This document shows, one piece after another, positions 1 through 7,373 of a DNA stretch of 8,586 bases. Positions within the stretch are counted from its first letter, which is position 1, and each line of letters begins with the position of its first letter. The notes under the pieces are model-generated. The model did not search any database. It was not told where the DNA came from and saw only the letters and a program-made list of their open reading frames with translations. A program made the position numbers and the translations under genes. Origin of the DNA: Burkholderiaceae bacterium (GTDB lineage: Bacteria; Pseudomonadota; Gammaproteobacteria; Burkholderiales; Burkholderiaceae_D); the NCBI GenBank assembly GCA_019752915.1, contig JAIELO010000125.1, forward strand, positions 1 to 8,586, written 5' to 3'.

Positions 1-44
1 CGTTTAAAGTATCCCGCAAGTCGAATTCCCTTAATACCGAATAC

Positions 45-50
45 AGGAGA
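45..50 (+). promoter_or_regulatory. Ribosome binding site of frr
   Basis: AGGAGA lies 6 nt before the ATG at 57 and is a near-consensus Shine-Dalgarno sequence. It supports that ATG as the frr start. The first 44 bases are a leader or the tail of an upstream gene (pyrH would be expected there from known gene orders), but too little is present to identify it. Confidence 0.85.
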
Positions 51-56
51 GCAGCA

Positions 57-617
57 ATGTCCGTAGCTGACGTTAAAAAGTATGCGCAAGAGCGCATGGT
101 CAAATCGCTGGAAACCCTGCGTGCCGATCTGGCCAAGGTGCGTACCGGCCGTGCCCACACCGGCATTCTGGATCACGTACAAGTCGATTACTACGGTAAT
201 CCGACCCCGATCAATCAGGTGGCCAACCTGACGCTGGTTGATGCCCGCACCATCGGCGTGCAACCGTTTGAAAAGAAGATGGCAGCTGCCATCGAGAAAG
301 CTATTCGTGACGCCGATCTGGGTTTGAACCCGTCCTCGCAGGGTGATCAGATCCGTGTGCCGACCCCGCCGCTGACCGAAGAGCGCCGTAAAGAAATGGT
401 GAAACTGGTCAAGAGCGAAGCGGAAGACGCGAAAATTGCCGTGCGCAATATCCGTCGTGATGCCAATGAATCGCTGAAAAAGCTGGTCAAGGATAAGGAC
501 ATCTCGGAAGACGACGAGCGTCGCGCCTCCGATGAAGTGCAGAAACTGACCGATAAGTTTATCGCCGACATCGATAAGATGGTGGTCGAGAAAGAGAAAG
601 AAGTTCTGACGGTTTAA
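57..617 (+). CDS. frr: Ribosome recycling factor
   Basis: RRF works in the cytoplasm with EF-G to split the post-termination ribosome complex so that its subunits can be reused. The 186-residue product matches the usual family length of about 185. Visible family motifs are KVRTGRA (residues 27-33), the [10 protein letters not shown] hinge/domain II start (45-54), [25 protein letters not shown] (domain II return, 87-111, written here as one conserved block), and RNIRRDAN (130-137), which includes the arginine equivalent to the functionally important R132 of E. coli. The C-terminal part is Lys/Glu-rich helix, as expected for the three-helix bundle. The ATG at 57 has a strong Shine-Dalgarno. A strong terminator follows 9 nt after the stop, so frr is probably the last gene of its transcript, typically rpsB-tsf-pyrH-frr. 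Identity is clear from the family motifs and full length. Confidence 0.98.
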   Translation: MSVADVKKYAQERMVKSLETLRADLAKVRTGRAHTGILDHVQVDYYGNPTPINQVANLTLVDARTIGVQPFEKKMAAAIEKAIRDADLGLNPSSQGDQIRVPTPPLTEERRKEMVKLVKSEAEDAKIAVRNIRRDANESLKKLVKDKDISEDDERRASDEVQKLTDKFIADIDKMVVEKEKEVLTV

Positions 618-626
618 CCGTTCAGG

Positions 627-699
627 AGGGCGCCAGCAGGGTGAGCCATCCGGTGTCGACACCGGACGGAATACGCACTGCTGGCGTCTTGTTTTTTTT
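627..699 (+). terminator. Intrinsic terminator after frr
   Basis: The arms CGCCAGCAG (631-639) and CTGCTGGCG (678-686) are perfect reverse complements. The stem extends outward through a G-U, a G-C, a G-U and an A-U pair, to 627 and 690, giving 13 pairs. A run of eight T (692-699) follows one G later. This is a textbook Rho-independent terminator on the + strand, except that its loop is long (38 nt) and contains its own perfect palindrome at 649-666. It separates frr from the uppS envelope cluster. I am confident that it terminates. How completely it stops readthrough cannot be judged from sequence. Confidence 0.9.
649..666. repeat. Perfect 18-nt palindrome nested in the terminator loop
   Basis: TCCGGTGTCGACACCGGA equals its own reverse complement. 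As RNA it can fold into a 7-bp stem with a UCGA loop inside the larger terminator hairpin. As DNA it has the symmetry of a binding site for a dimeric protein. I see no second copy in this window, so there is no evidence that it belongs to a dispersed repeat family. It may simply stabilise the terminator. Confidence 0.85.
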
Positions 700-717
700 G
701 GCTACACCTGCAATACT
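689..717 (+). promoter_or_regulatory. Candidate sigma-70-type promoter for uppS
   Basis: TTGTTT (689-694) and AATACT (712-717) are separated by 17 nt. They match 3 of 6 and 4 of 6 positions of the -35 and -10 consensus. Transcription would start near 724, leaving a leader of about 18 nt before uppS. A promoter is expected here because a terminator lies just upstream, but the match is weak and the -35 element overlaps the terminator T-run. Treat this as a tentative placement. Confidence 0.3.
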
Positions 718-741
718 TTCCAATTTGGTACCGAAGTTTTC

Positions 742-1494
742 ATGAAATATACCAGTTCGACTACTGAGGTTCCGGACGCACCGGCCGTGCCGCGTCATAT
801 CGCCATCATCATGGATGGCAATGGCCGCTGGGCTACCAAGCGCTTCCTGCCCCGCGTTGCCGGTCACGTCAAAGGCGTGGATGCCGTCCGCACCGTGGTC
901 GAGTCCTGCGCCCGCAGTGGCGTGGAATACCTGACCCTGTTTGCCTTCAGCTCGGAAAACTGGCGCCGTCCGGAAGAGGAAGTGTCGCTGCTGATGCGCC
1001 TGTTCGTCACGGCCCTCGATCGCGAAGTTTCCAAACTGCACGCTAACAACATCCGCCTGAAGGTGGTCGGTGACCTGACCCGCTTCGACGACAAGCTGCA
1101 GGGCATGATCGCCGCTGCCGAGCGCAAGACCGCCAACAATACCCGTATGACCGTCACGGTGTGCGCCAACTATGGCGGCCGCTGGGATATCATGCAGGCG
1201 GTTGGCAAGATGGTCGCCGCCCATCCCGGCGCGAGCGACTTCAGCGAAGAACAGCTGGCCCCGCACCTGGCGATGGCGTATGCGCCCGAGCCGGATCTGT
1301 TCATCCGCACCGGCGGTGAACAGCGCATTTCCAATTTCCTGATGTGGCAACTCGCCTATACCGAGTTGTTCTTCACCGATACCTACTGGCCCGATTTTTC
1401 GGCCGCCAGTCTGGATGAGGCAATTGCCTCCTATCAGCATCGCGAACGCCGCTTTGGCCGCACCGGTGCGCAACTGGCAGAGAAGACTAGCTGA
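742..1494 (+). CDS. uppS: Undecaprenyl diphosphate synthase (cis-prenyltransferase)
   Basis: UppS condenses eight isopentenyl diphosphates onto farnesyl diphosphate to make C55-PP, the precursor of the lipid carrier for peptidoglycan and surface polysaccharides. It acts at the inner face of the cytoplasmic membrane. The 250-residue length is typical. Motifs seen are [13 protein letters not shown] (19-31, catalytic Asp25), GHVKG (41-45), [11 protein letters not shown] (67-77), and [15 protein letters not shown] (189-203) followed by YTELFF (206-211), the substrate- and Mg-binding end. The ATG at 742 lacks a good Shine-Dalgarno, but no ATG, GTG or TTG lies in frame between it and the terminator, and the motif spacing fits. 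Its stop TGA shares one base with the cdsA ATG, so translation of the two is probably coupled. It is the first gene of the envelope cluster, directly after the frr terminator. Confidence 0.97.
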   Translation: MKYTSSTTEVPDAPAVPRHIAIIMDGNGRWATKRFLPRVAGHVKGVDAVRTVVESCARSGVEYLTLFAFSSENWRRPEEEVSLLMRLFVTALDREVSKLHANNIRLKVVGDLTRFDDKLQGMIAAAERKTANNTRMTVTVCANYGGRWDIMQAVGKMVAAHPGASDFSEEQLAPHLAMAYAPEPDLFIRTGGEQRISNFLMWQLAYTELFFTDTYWPDFSAASLDEAIASYQHRERRFGRTGAQLAEKTS

Positions 1495-2330
1495 TGCTGA
1501 AAACCCGAATTATCACGGCGCTGGCGCTGCTGGCGCTGCTGCTGCCGGTACTGTTTTCCCGTTATTTCCCCGCCGTGGCGGCCGTCGTGACGCTGTTTGT
1601 CGGTGCTGCCCTGTGGGAAGCGGCGCGTCTGTTCGGTGTCTCGGCGTTGCGCGCCAAGCTGGCCGGGGTGGCCGGTGCCGCGCTGTTCGTGCTGCTGATG
1701 GTGCTGGCCAAGCCGGGCGCCGTGAGTTCCCTGTATGGTGTGGCCTGCCTGCTGTGGCTGATCCGTTATGTGCCATCGCTGGGGCTGGGCCTGCCGCCGC
1801 TGCAGGGCGCCGGTAACTGGGCAATGGCCTGCACCTTCAGCTTTGCCATCTTTGCCTGCTTCTTTGCCATCCTCGGTCTGTATCAATGGTCGCCGCTGTT
1901 CCTGCTGTCGGTACTGGTGCTGGTGTGGCTGGCCGATATCGGTGCCTATTTTGCCGGTAAAGCCTTCGGCAAGCGCAAACTGGCACCGTCTATTTCGCCC
2001 GGCAAGTCCTGGGAGGGCGCCATCGGTGGTGGCTTGATCGTGCTGCTACTGGCCAGTCTGAGCATCGTGCTGGCGGCCAGCCAGCCCTGGCTGGCCGATA
2101 CCTTTGCCGTGAAACTGCAGGCCCGTTTCGGCTGGCCACTGGCCATGCTGCTCCTGCTGCTAATCGTCGCCGCGTCGATTGTTGGCGACCTGTTCGAATC
2201 CCAGCTCAAACGCCGCGCCGGCTTCAAGGACAGCAGCAATCTGCTGCCCGGCCATGGCGGGGTGCTGGACCGTATTGACGCCCTGATCCCGGTTCTGCCG
2301 CTGGCGGCACTGATCGCCTCCTGGCTCTGA
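1494..2330 (+). CDS. cdsA: Phosphatidate cytidylyltransferase (CDP-diacylglycerol synthase)
   Basis: CdsA is a multi-pass inner-membrane enzyme that turns phosphatidic acid and CTP into CDP-diacylglycerol, the branch point for phosphatidylethanolamine, phosphatidylglycerol and cardiolipin. The 278-residue product is mostly hydrophobic, with segments near residues 5-35, 55-72, 80-92, 110-155, 178-196, 214-231 and 262-278. The family signature is complete: SQLKRR (236-241), GFKDSS (243-248), then [12 protein letters not shown] (251-262) with the conserved Asp259 and Asp262. The [12 protein letters not shown] block (168-179) is a second conserved region. The ATG at 1494 overlaps the uppS stop by one base (TGATG), and an AGAGAAG stretch 8 nt upstream can serve as Shine-Dalgarno inside the uppS end. 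dxr follows after 10 nt. Identity is firm. Confidence 0.97.
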   Translation: MLKTRIITALALLALLLPVLFSRYFPAVAAVVTLFVGAALWEAARLFGVSALRAKLAGVAGAALFVLLMVLAKPGAVSSLYGVACLLWLIRYVPSLGLGLPPLQGAGNWAMACTFSFAIFACFFAILGLYQWSPLFLLSVLVLVWLADIGAYFAGKAFGKRKLAPSISPGKSWEGAIGGGLIVLLLASLSIVLAASQPWLADTFAVKLQARFGWPLAMLLLLLIVAASIVGDLFESQLKRRAGFKDSSNLLPGHGGVLDRIDALIPVLPLAALIASWL

Positions 2331-2340
2331 GAGAATTCCT

Positions 2341-3522
2341 ATGCAACGCATCACCATCCTTGGCGCCACCGGTTCGATCGGCGTGTCCACGCTGGACGTG
2401 CTCGCCCGTCATCCGGAGCGCTACAGCGTCTATGCCCTGTCGGCACATAGCCGTGTCGAAGAACTGGCCGCCCAGTGTCGCGCTTTCCGTCCGGCGCGCG
2501 CCGTGGTTGGCACGGCCGAAGCAGCCAGCCGCCTGAGCGCCTTGCTGCGTCAGGCCGGCCTGAACACCGAAGTCGAATACGGCGAAGCGGCTCTGTGCAG
2601 CATTGCCAGTGCCCCCGAAGTCGATAGCGTGATGGCGGCCATCGTTGGTGCGGCCGGTCTGGCGCCGACGCTGGCAGCAGCACACGCCGGCAAGAAGGTG
2701 CTGCTGGCGAACAAGGAAGCACTGGTGATCTCGGGGCAGCTGTTCATCGATGCGGCGCGTGCCGCCGGTGCGGTACTGCTGCCGATCGATAGCGAACACA
2801 ATGCCATTTTCCAGTGCCTGCCCTCCGACTATACGCGGGTGCCGGCGCATAGCGGGGTGGCGAAGATTGTGCTGACCGCCTCGGGCGGGCCGTTCCTGAC
2901 CCGCGACGTGGCGACGCTGGATGCCGTCACGCCGGAGCAGGCCTGCAAACACCCTAACTGGTCGATGGGGCGCAAGATTTCGGTCGACTCGGCCACCATG
3001 ATGAACAAGGGCCTCGAGGTGATCGAGGCGCACTGGCTGTTTGGTGCGCCGGCTGAACAGATTGAAGTGGTGATCCACCCGCAGTCGGTGATCCATTCGA
3101 TGGTGTCGTATGTGGACGGTTCGGTGCTGGCGCAACTAGGTAACCCGGATATGCGTACCCCGATTGCGCACGCACTGGCCTATCCGGAGCGGATTGGCTC
3201 GGGCGTGGCGCAACTGGATCTGACCCAGATGGCCGGCCTGCAGTTCCAGCGTCCGGATTTCCAGCGTTTCCCCTGTCTGGCACTGGCCTTCGAGGCGCTC
3301 AAGGCCGGTGGTACGGCGCCGGCGCTGCTGAATGCAGCCAACGAGATCGCGGTGCAGGCCTTCCTTGACCTGCGCATCGGCTTCCGCCAGATTGACCGGG
3401 TGATCGCCCACGTGATGGCCAGTCTGCCCAATGGCGCCGCCGATAGCATCGAAGCGCTGATGGAGCAGGACGGTCTGGCCCGCGCTAGCGCGCAGCAGTA
3501 CATCGCCGGACTGGCAAAATGA
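2341..3522 (+). CDS. dxr: 1-deoxy-D-xylulose 5-phosphate reductoisomerase
   Basis: Dxr (IspC) converts DXP to 2-C-methyl-D-erythritol 4-phosphate with NADPH, the first committed step of the MEP isoprenoid pathway, in the cytosol. It is the target of fosmidomycin. The 393-residue length is normal. The NADPH-binding GATGSIG (8-14) and LLANKEAL (121-128) are present. Metal ligands of the PIDSEHNA block are Asp150 and Glu152, and the third is Glu226 in MNKGLE. Substrate-phosphate residues align as Ser181 (ASGGPF), His204 (KHPNWSMG), Ser217, Asn222 and Lys223. A GAGAG stretch 7 nt before the ATG is a modest Shine-Dalgarno. The stop overlaps the rseP start by 4 nt (ATGA). Its position between cdsA and rseP differs from E. 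coli, where it precedes uppS. Placing it in the same transcript as uppS links precursor supply to carrier-lipid synthesis. Confidence 0.98.
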   Translation: MQRITILGATGSIGVSTLDVLARHPERYSVYALSAHSRVEELAAQCRAFRPARAVVGTAEAASRLSALLRQAGLNTEVEYGEAALCSIASAPEVDSVMAAIVGAAGLAPTLAAAHAGKKVLLANKEALVISGQLFIDAARAAGAVLLPIDSEHNAIFQCLPSDYTRVPAHSGVAKIVLTASGGPFLTRDVATLDAVTPEQACKHPNWSMGRKISVDSATMMNKGLEVIEAHWLFGAPAEQIEVVIHPQSVIHSMVSYVDGSVLAQLGNPDMRTPIAHALAYPERIGSGVAQLDLTQMAGLQFQRPDFQRFPCLALAFEALKAGGTAPALLNAANEIAVQAFLDLRIGFRQIDRVIAHVMASLPNGAADSIEALMEQDGLARASAQQYIAGLAK

Positions 3523-4943
3523 ACTTCCTGCACACGGTTGTAGCGTTCATCATCTGTCTCGGTTCGCTGATTACCATCCACGAACTGGGCCACTATCTGG
3601 TGGCGCGCTGGTGCGGCGTCAAAGTGCTGCGCTTTTCGATCGGCATGGGTAAGGTGGTCTGGTCGCGCCGCTTCGGTCCTGACCAGACGGAATGGGCGGT
3701 GTCGGTGCTGCCACTGGGTGGCTACGTGAAGATGCTGGACGCCCGCGATACCGATCTGGCGACGCTGTCCGAAGCGGATCTGCAGCGCGAATTTACCCGT
3801 CAGAACGTCTGGAAACGGATCGCCATCGTGGCTGCCGGCCCGCTGGCTAACTTCCTGATTGCGATCGTACTGTTCGCCGGCCTGTTCATGGTGGGCGTGC
3901 AGGAACCGGCCAGCAAAGTTAGTGTGCTGCCGACCGTTGGCGCACAGTTGGCGCCATCGGCCGCCGCCGTCGCCGGGCTGCGCTCGGGCGACATGGTGAG
4001 TGCGGTCAATGATCAGCCGGTGACGGCCTGGTCGGAACTGCGCTGGGCTCTGGTGCAGGCGGCGATCAACAAGACCGATGCGCGTCTGGCGGTCGAACGT
4101 GCAGGGCAGGGCCATTACAACTTCGTGCTGCCGGCTGCCATGCTGGCCGGTCTGGACCTGGATGGTGATGTGCTGGGCGATCTTGGTCTGGGTGTGGCAC
4201 GGCCGCTACCGGTGGTGCAGCAGGTGATCGCCGGTGGTCCGGCCGCGCGTGCCGGCCTGCAGGTCGACGATCTGTTACTGGCCGTGGATGGCGTGCCGGT
4301 GGCCGATGGTCTGGCCTTTATCGACATAATCCGTGCGGCACCGGGGCGCAGCGTGCAGGTGCAACTGCGCCGTGCCGGTCAGGAGCTGACGCTGGCGATG
4401 GTGCCGCAAGCCGAAGTGCTGGCGGCGGGCAAAGCTGCAGCCAAGGGCGCCAATCAGGACGCTAATCCGGACTCCGGTAAGGGAACTGTAACAGTCGGTA
4501 AGATCAGCGCCTACATCGCGCTGGCGCCGGATATGATCAAGGTGGTCTCTTCGCCACCGGTGGCACTGGTCAAAGCGCTGCAGCGGGTCTGGGATACGTC
4601 GCTACTATCAGTCAAAATGGTCGGGAAAATGATCACCGGCGAGGCCTCTCTGAAAAATGTTACGGGGCCGCTGACGATCGCCGACTACGCCGGACAGACA
4701 GCGCGCATGGGGATCTCCAGCTATCTGAGCTTCATCGCCTTCATCAGCATCAGTTTGGGCGTGATGAATTTGCTACCGATTCCCGTTCTAGATGGGGGGC
4801 ATTTGCTGTATTATTCGCTGGAAGTTTTAACTGGGCGCCCTGTGCCAGAACGTTTTGGTGCGATTGCGCAGCGTTTCGGCATAGGCCTGTTGCTGACTCT
4901 GATGCTGCTGGCGGTGTTTAACGACATTGTGCGGTTGCTGTAG
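3519..4943 (+). CDS. rseP: RseP-type intramembrane zinc metalloprotease (site-2 protease)
   Basis: RseP cuts transmembrane anti-sigma factors such as RseA after a first periplasmic cut, releasing the envelope-stress sigma factor, and also clears leftover signal peptides. Seen here: an N-terminal membrane helix carrying HELGH (21-25, zinc ligands His21/His25 and catalytic Glu22), the GGYVKM turn (67-72), a second helix (about 102-126), two tandem PDZ domains (about 130-205 and 225-298), and a C-terminal membrane region with [13 protein letters not shown] (416-428, zinc ligand Asp425) and a last helix to residue 474. It is longer than E. coli RseP (450). The HExxH-to-LDG distance is 24 residues greater, explained by an Ala/Gly/Lys/Asn-rich stretch at about 301-323. 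The start overlaps the dxr stop by 4 nt. The 3' end has AT-richer codons than the rest of the gene. Confidence 0.96.
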   Translation: MNFLHTVVAFIICLGSLITIHELGHYLVARWCGVKVLRFSIGMGKVVWSRRFGPDQTEWAVSVLPLGGYVKMLDARDTDLATLSEADLQREFTRQNVWKRIAIVAAGPLANFLIAIVLFAGLFMVGVQEPASKVSVLPTVGAQLAPSAAAVAGLRSGDMVSAVNDQPVTAWSELRWALVQAAINKTDARLAVERAGQGHYNFVLPAAMLAGLDLDGDVLGDLGLGVARPLPVVQQVIAGGPAARAGLQVDDLLLAVDGVPVADGLAFIDIIRAAPGRSVQVQLRRAGQELTLAMVPQAEVLAAGKAAAKGANQDANPDSGKGTVTVGKISAYIALAPDMIKVVSSPPVALVKALQRVWDTSLLSVKMVGKMITGEASLKNVTGPLTIADYAGQTARMGISSYLSFIAFISISLGVMNLLPIPVLDGGHLLYYSLEVLTGRPVPERFGAIAQRFGIGLLLTLMLLAVFNDIVRLL

Positions 4944-4962
4944 CAGGCTCGCTTTGTATATG
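4935..4962 (+). promoter_or_regulatory. Possible promoter in the rseP-bamA gap
   Basis: TTGCTG (4935-4940) and TATATG (4957-4962) are separated by 16 nt and match the -35 and -10 consensus at 3 and 4 of 6 positions. They sit at the rseP end and in the 53-nt AT-rich gap, the longest spacer between genes in the cluster after uppS. An extra promoter for bamA would make sense for such an abundant essential protein. The match alone is weak and such boxes arise by chance in AT-rich DNA. Confidence 0.2.
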
Positions 4963-4996
4963 AGTAGTTCGTTGATTTAGCCATTGAATAACCCCA

Positions 4997-7333
4997 ATGA
5001 AATTATATTCTGACCGTATTACTTCATCCCCGTTTCGCCGTAGCCTGATCGGCGCTGCAGTTCTGGCGCTGTGCGCCGGCAGTGCCATGGCCATCGAGCC
5101 CTTCGTCGTAAAGGACATCCGCGTCGAAGGCATCCAGCGTACGGAAGCCGGTACGGTGTTCAGCTATCTGCCAGTGCGGGTAGGCGAAACCTTCAACGAC
5201 GACAAAGGCATTGCGGCGATCAAGGCCCTGTATGCCACCTCCTTCTTCAAGGACGTGAAACTGGAGCGCGACGGCGAAGTGCTGGTCGTGCTGGTAGAAG
5301 AACGGCCGGCCATCTCCAAGGTGGAATTCACCGGCACCAAGGAATTTGAAAAAGAAACGCTGGTCAAGGCGCTGAAAGATATCGGCGTTGGCGAGACCAA
5401 GATTTTCGATAAGGCCTCGGTCGATCGCGCCGAGCAGGAACTGAAGCGCCAGTATCTGTCGCACGGTCTGTATGGCGTAAAAATCGTCACCACCGTGACG
5501 CCGATCGAACGTAACCGCGTCAACATTACTTTCGCTGTCGACGAAGGCGAAATCGCCAAGATCAAGCAGATCAACATCGTCGGTAACAAGGTGTTTGGCG
5601 ACAAAGAACTGAAAGAGCAGCTGGCACTCAATACCGGCGGCTGGTTCAGCTGGTACACCAAGTCCGATCAGTACTCCAAGACCAAGCTGACCGGCGATAT
5701 CGAGTCGCTCAAGTCCTACTATCTGGATCGCGGCTACATCGAGATGCAGATCGATTCGACCCAGGTATCGATTACGCCGGACAAAAAAGACATCTACATC
5801 ACCATCAATATCTCCGAGGGTGAGAAGTACACCGTTTCGGGTATCAAGTTCGAAGGCGAGACCTTCGGCCGCGAAGAAGAACTGCGTTCACTGGTGCTGC
5901 TGCGTAAAGGCGAAACCTATTCGGGCGCACGTCTGACCGCCACCAACAAGCTGATCTCGGACCGGCTGGGTACCTTCGGCTATGCCTTTGCCAACGTCAA
6001 CGCCAATCCGGATATCAACCGCGACAAGCGCGAAGTAGCGTTCACCTTCTTCATCGATCCGGGCAAGCGCGCCTATGTGCGGCACATGAATATCGCCGGC
6101 AATACTACCACCCGCGACGAGGTAATCCGCCGCGAGTTCCGCCAGTTTGAATCGTCGTGGTACGACGCCAACAAGATCAAGCTGTCGCGCGACCGCGTCG
6201 ACCGTCTGGGCTACTTCAAAGACGTGACGGTGGACACGCCGGAAGCACAGGGCACGTCCGATCAGGTGGATGTGAATCTCACCGTGGTGGAAAAACCGAC
6301 CGGTAACTTCCAGATCGGTGGCGCGTTCTCGCAATCGGAAAAATTCTCCTTCCAGGCAGCGGTCCAGCAGGCTAACTTTGCCGGCTCGGGTACCACCGTC
6401 GGGGTGGAACTGAATACCTCGAAATACAGCCGTACCGTGTCGTTCTCGCAGACCGACCCGTACTTCACGGATGATGGCGTGTCGCGCTCCTACGAAATCT
6501 ATCTGCGCACCCAACAACCACCGGCGCTGAATATCGGTAGTTACACCATCCGTCAACAGGGTGGCCGTATCAGCTACGGTGTGCCGTTCTCGGAAGTCGA
6601 TACGGTGTTCTTCGGTATCGGTCTGGAGCGCTCGCGCATCACCACCGATTCGACCTCGCCAACCCGCTTCCGCGAGTACGTGACCAGCATCACCGGTAAC
6701 GCCGACGGTATCGGCACCGCCCAGACCCATGCCGTGCCACTGACGGCCGCCTGGGCCCGCGATAGCCGTGACTCGGCGCTGACGCCTACTGTGGGTCGCT
6801 ACCAGCGCGCCAATCTGGAAGTCGACGTGGTCGGCCAGCAGCAGTACTTCCGCGCCGTCTACGAGCAGCAGTGGTACAAGCCACTGTTCTCGAAAGTGAC
6901 GCTGGCACTGAAAGGCGAAATCGATTACGGCCATGGTCTGCGTAACAGCAAATACCCGGTCTTCAAGAACTTCTACGGCGGTGGTATCGGTTCGGTGCGC
7001 GGTTACCTGAGTTCCTCGCTGGGCGCGGTCGATCCTTACTACTTCGATGCGCTCGGTGGCGCGTCGCGTCTGATCGGTAACGCCGAACTGCAACTGCCAT
7101 TCCCCGGTTCGGGCCAGGATCGCAGCCTGCGCTGGTTCGGTTTCTTCGACGCTGGCCAGGTGTATCAGGAAGGTCAGAAAATGCGCCTTTCCGAGCTGCG
7201 CTACTCGACCGGTCTGGGGATTAGCTGGATTTCGCCGGTGGGGCCGCTCAAGTTGAGTTATGCTAAGCCATTGAACATCAAACCAGGTGATCGTCTGGAA
7301 CGCTTCCAGTTCCAGATGGGCAGCGGTTTCTAA
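4997..7333 (+). CDS. bamA: BamA (Omp85) outer-membrane protein assembly factor
   Basis: BamA is the central channel of the BAM complex, which folds and inserts beta-barrel proteins into the outer membrane. The 778-residue precursor starts with a signal peptide: basic region to R15, hydrophobic core 17-29, and likely cleavage after AMA (30-32). Five POTRA domains follow at about 37-104, 105-184, 187-275, 278-356 and 359-432. The 16-strand barrel runs from about 433 to the end. The lid-loop motif is VRGY (667-670), the variant of VRGF. The protein ends in an aromatic beta-signal with terminal Phe (FQFQMGSGF). An in-frame TGA at 4985 makes the ATG at 4997 the first possible start, although it has no clear Shine-Dalgarno. 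skp follows after 40 nt, the usual arrangement of chaperone and client machine. Length and domain count are complete. Confidence 0.98.
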   Translation: MKLYSDRITSSPFRRSLIGAAVLALCAGSAMAIEPFVVKDIRVEGIQRTEAGTVFSYLPVRVGETFNDDKGIAAIKALYATSFFKDVKLERDGEVLVVLVEERPAISKVEFTGTKEFEKETLVKALKDIGVGETKIFDKASVDRAEQELKRQYLSHGLYGVKIVTTVTPIERNRVNITFAVDEGEIAKIKQINIVGNKVFGDKELKEQLALNTGGWFSWYTKSDQYSKTKLTGDIESLKSYYLDRGYIEMQIDSTQVSITPDKKDIYITINISEGEKYTVSGIKFEGETFGREEELRSLVLLRKGETYSGARLTATNKLISDRLGTFGYAFANVNANPDINRDKREVAFTFFIDPGKRAYVRHMNIAGNTTTRDEVIRREFRQFESSWYDANKIKLSRDRVDRLGYFKDVTVDTPEAQGTSDQVDVNLTVVEKPTGNFQIGGAFSQSEKFSFQAAVQQANFAGSGTTVGVELNTSKYSRTVSFSQTDPYFTDDGVSRSYEIYLRTQQPPALNIGSYTIRQQGGRISYGVPFSEVDTVFFGIGLERSRITTDSTSPTRFREYVTSITGNADGIGTAQTHAVPLTAAWARDSRDSALTPTVGRYQRANLEVDVVGQQQYFRAVYEQQWYKPLFSKVTLALKGEIDYGHGLRNSKYPVFKNFYGGGIGSVRGYLSSSLGAVDPYYFDALGGASRLIGNAELQLPFPGSGQDRSLRWFGFFDAGQVYQEGQKMRLSELRYSTGLGISWISPVGPLKLSYAKPLNIKPGDRLERFQFQMGSGF

Positions 7334-7362
7334 GCTGACCTGCTGGTGTGTGAATTTACTTC

Positions 7363-7367
7363 GGAGA
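7363..7367 (+). promoter_or_regulatory. Ribosome binding site deciding the skp TTG start
   Basis: GGAGA lies 6 nt before TTG at 7374, ideal spacing. Together with the signal peptide that begins exactly there, it favours this TTG over an in-frame ATG at 7287 that lies inside bamA and would add 29 unlikely residues. Confidence 0.8.
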
Positions 7368-7373
7368 AATAAG

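Noticed and set aside
1415..1816. A plus-strand frame overlapping the end of uppS and the start of cdsA
   Set aside because: Both host genes are certain from full motifs. This frame gives a low-complexity Ala/Gly/Arg product.
3180..4115. A 311-codon minus-strand frame across dxr and rseP, and similar ones at 622-1473 and 2224-3135
   Set aside because: All lie opposite confidently identified genes, have Arg/His/Gln-rich composition typical of shadow frames, and lack signature motifs.
4817..4845. A sigma-E-type promoter (GGAAGTTTT) upstream of bamA
   Set aside because: The -35-like GGAAGTT is suggestive, but no matching GTCTAA-type -10 lies 15-17 nt downstream.
7287..7373. An upstream ATG as the skp start
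   Set aside because: It would overlap bamA by 47 nt, put 29 non-signal-like residues before a good signal peptide, and ignore the GGAGA site next to TTG 7374.
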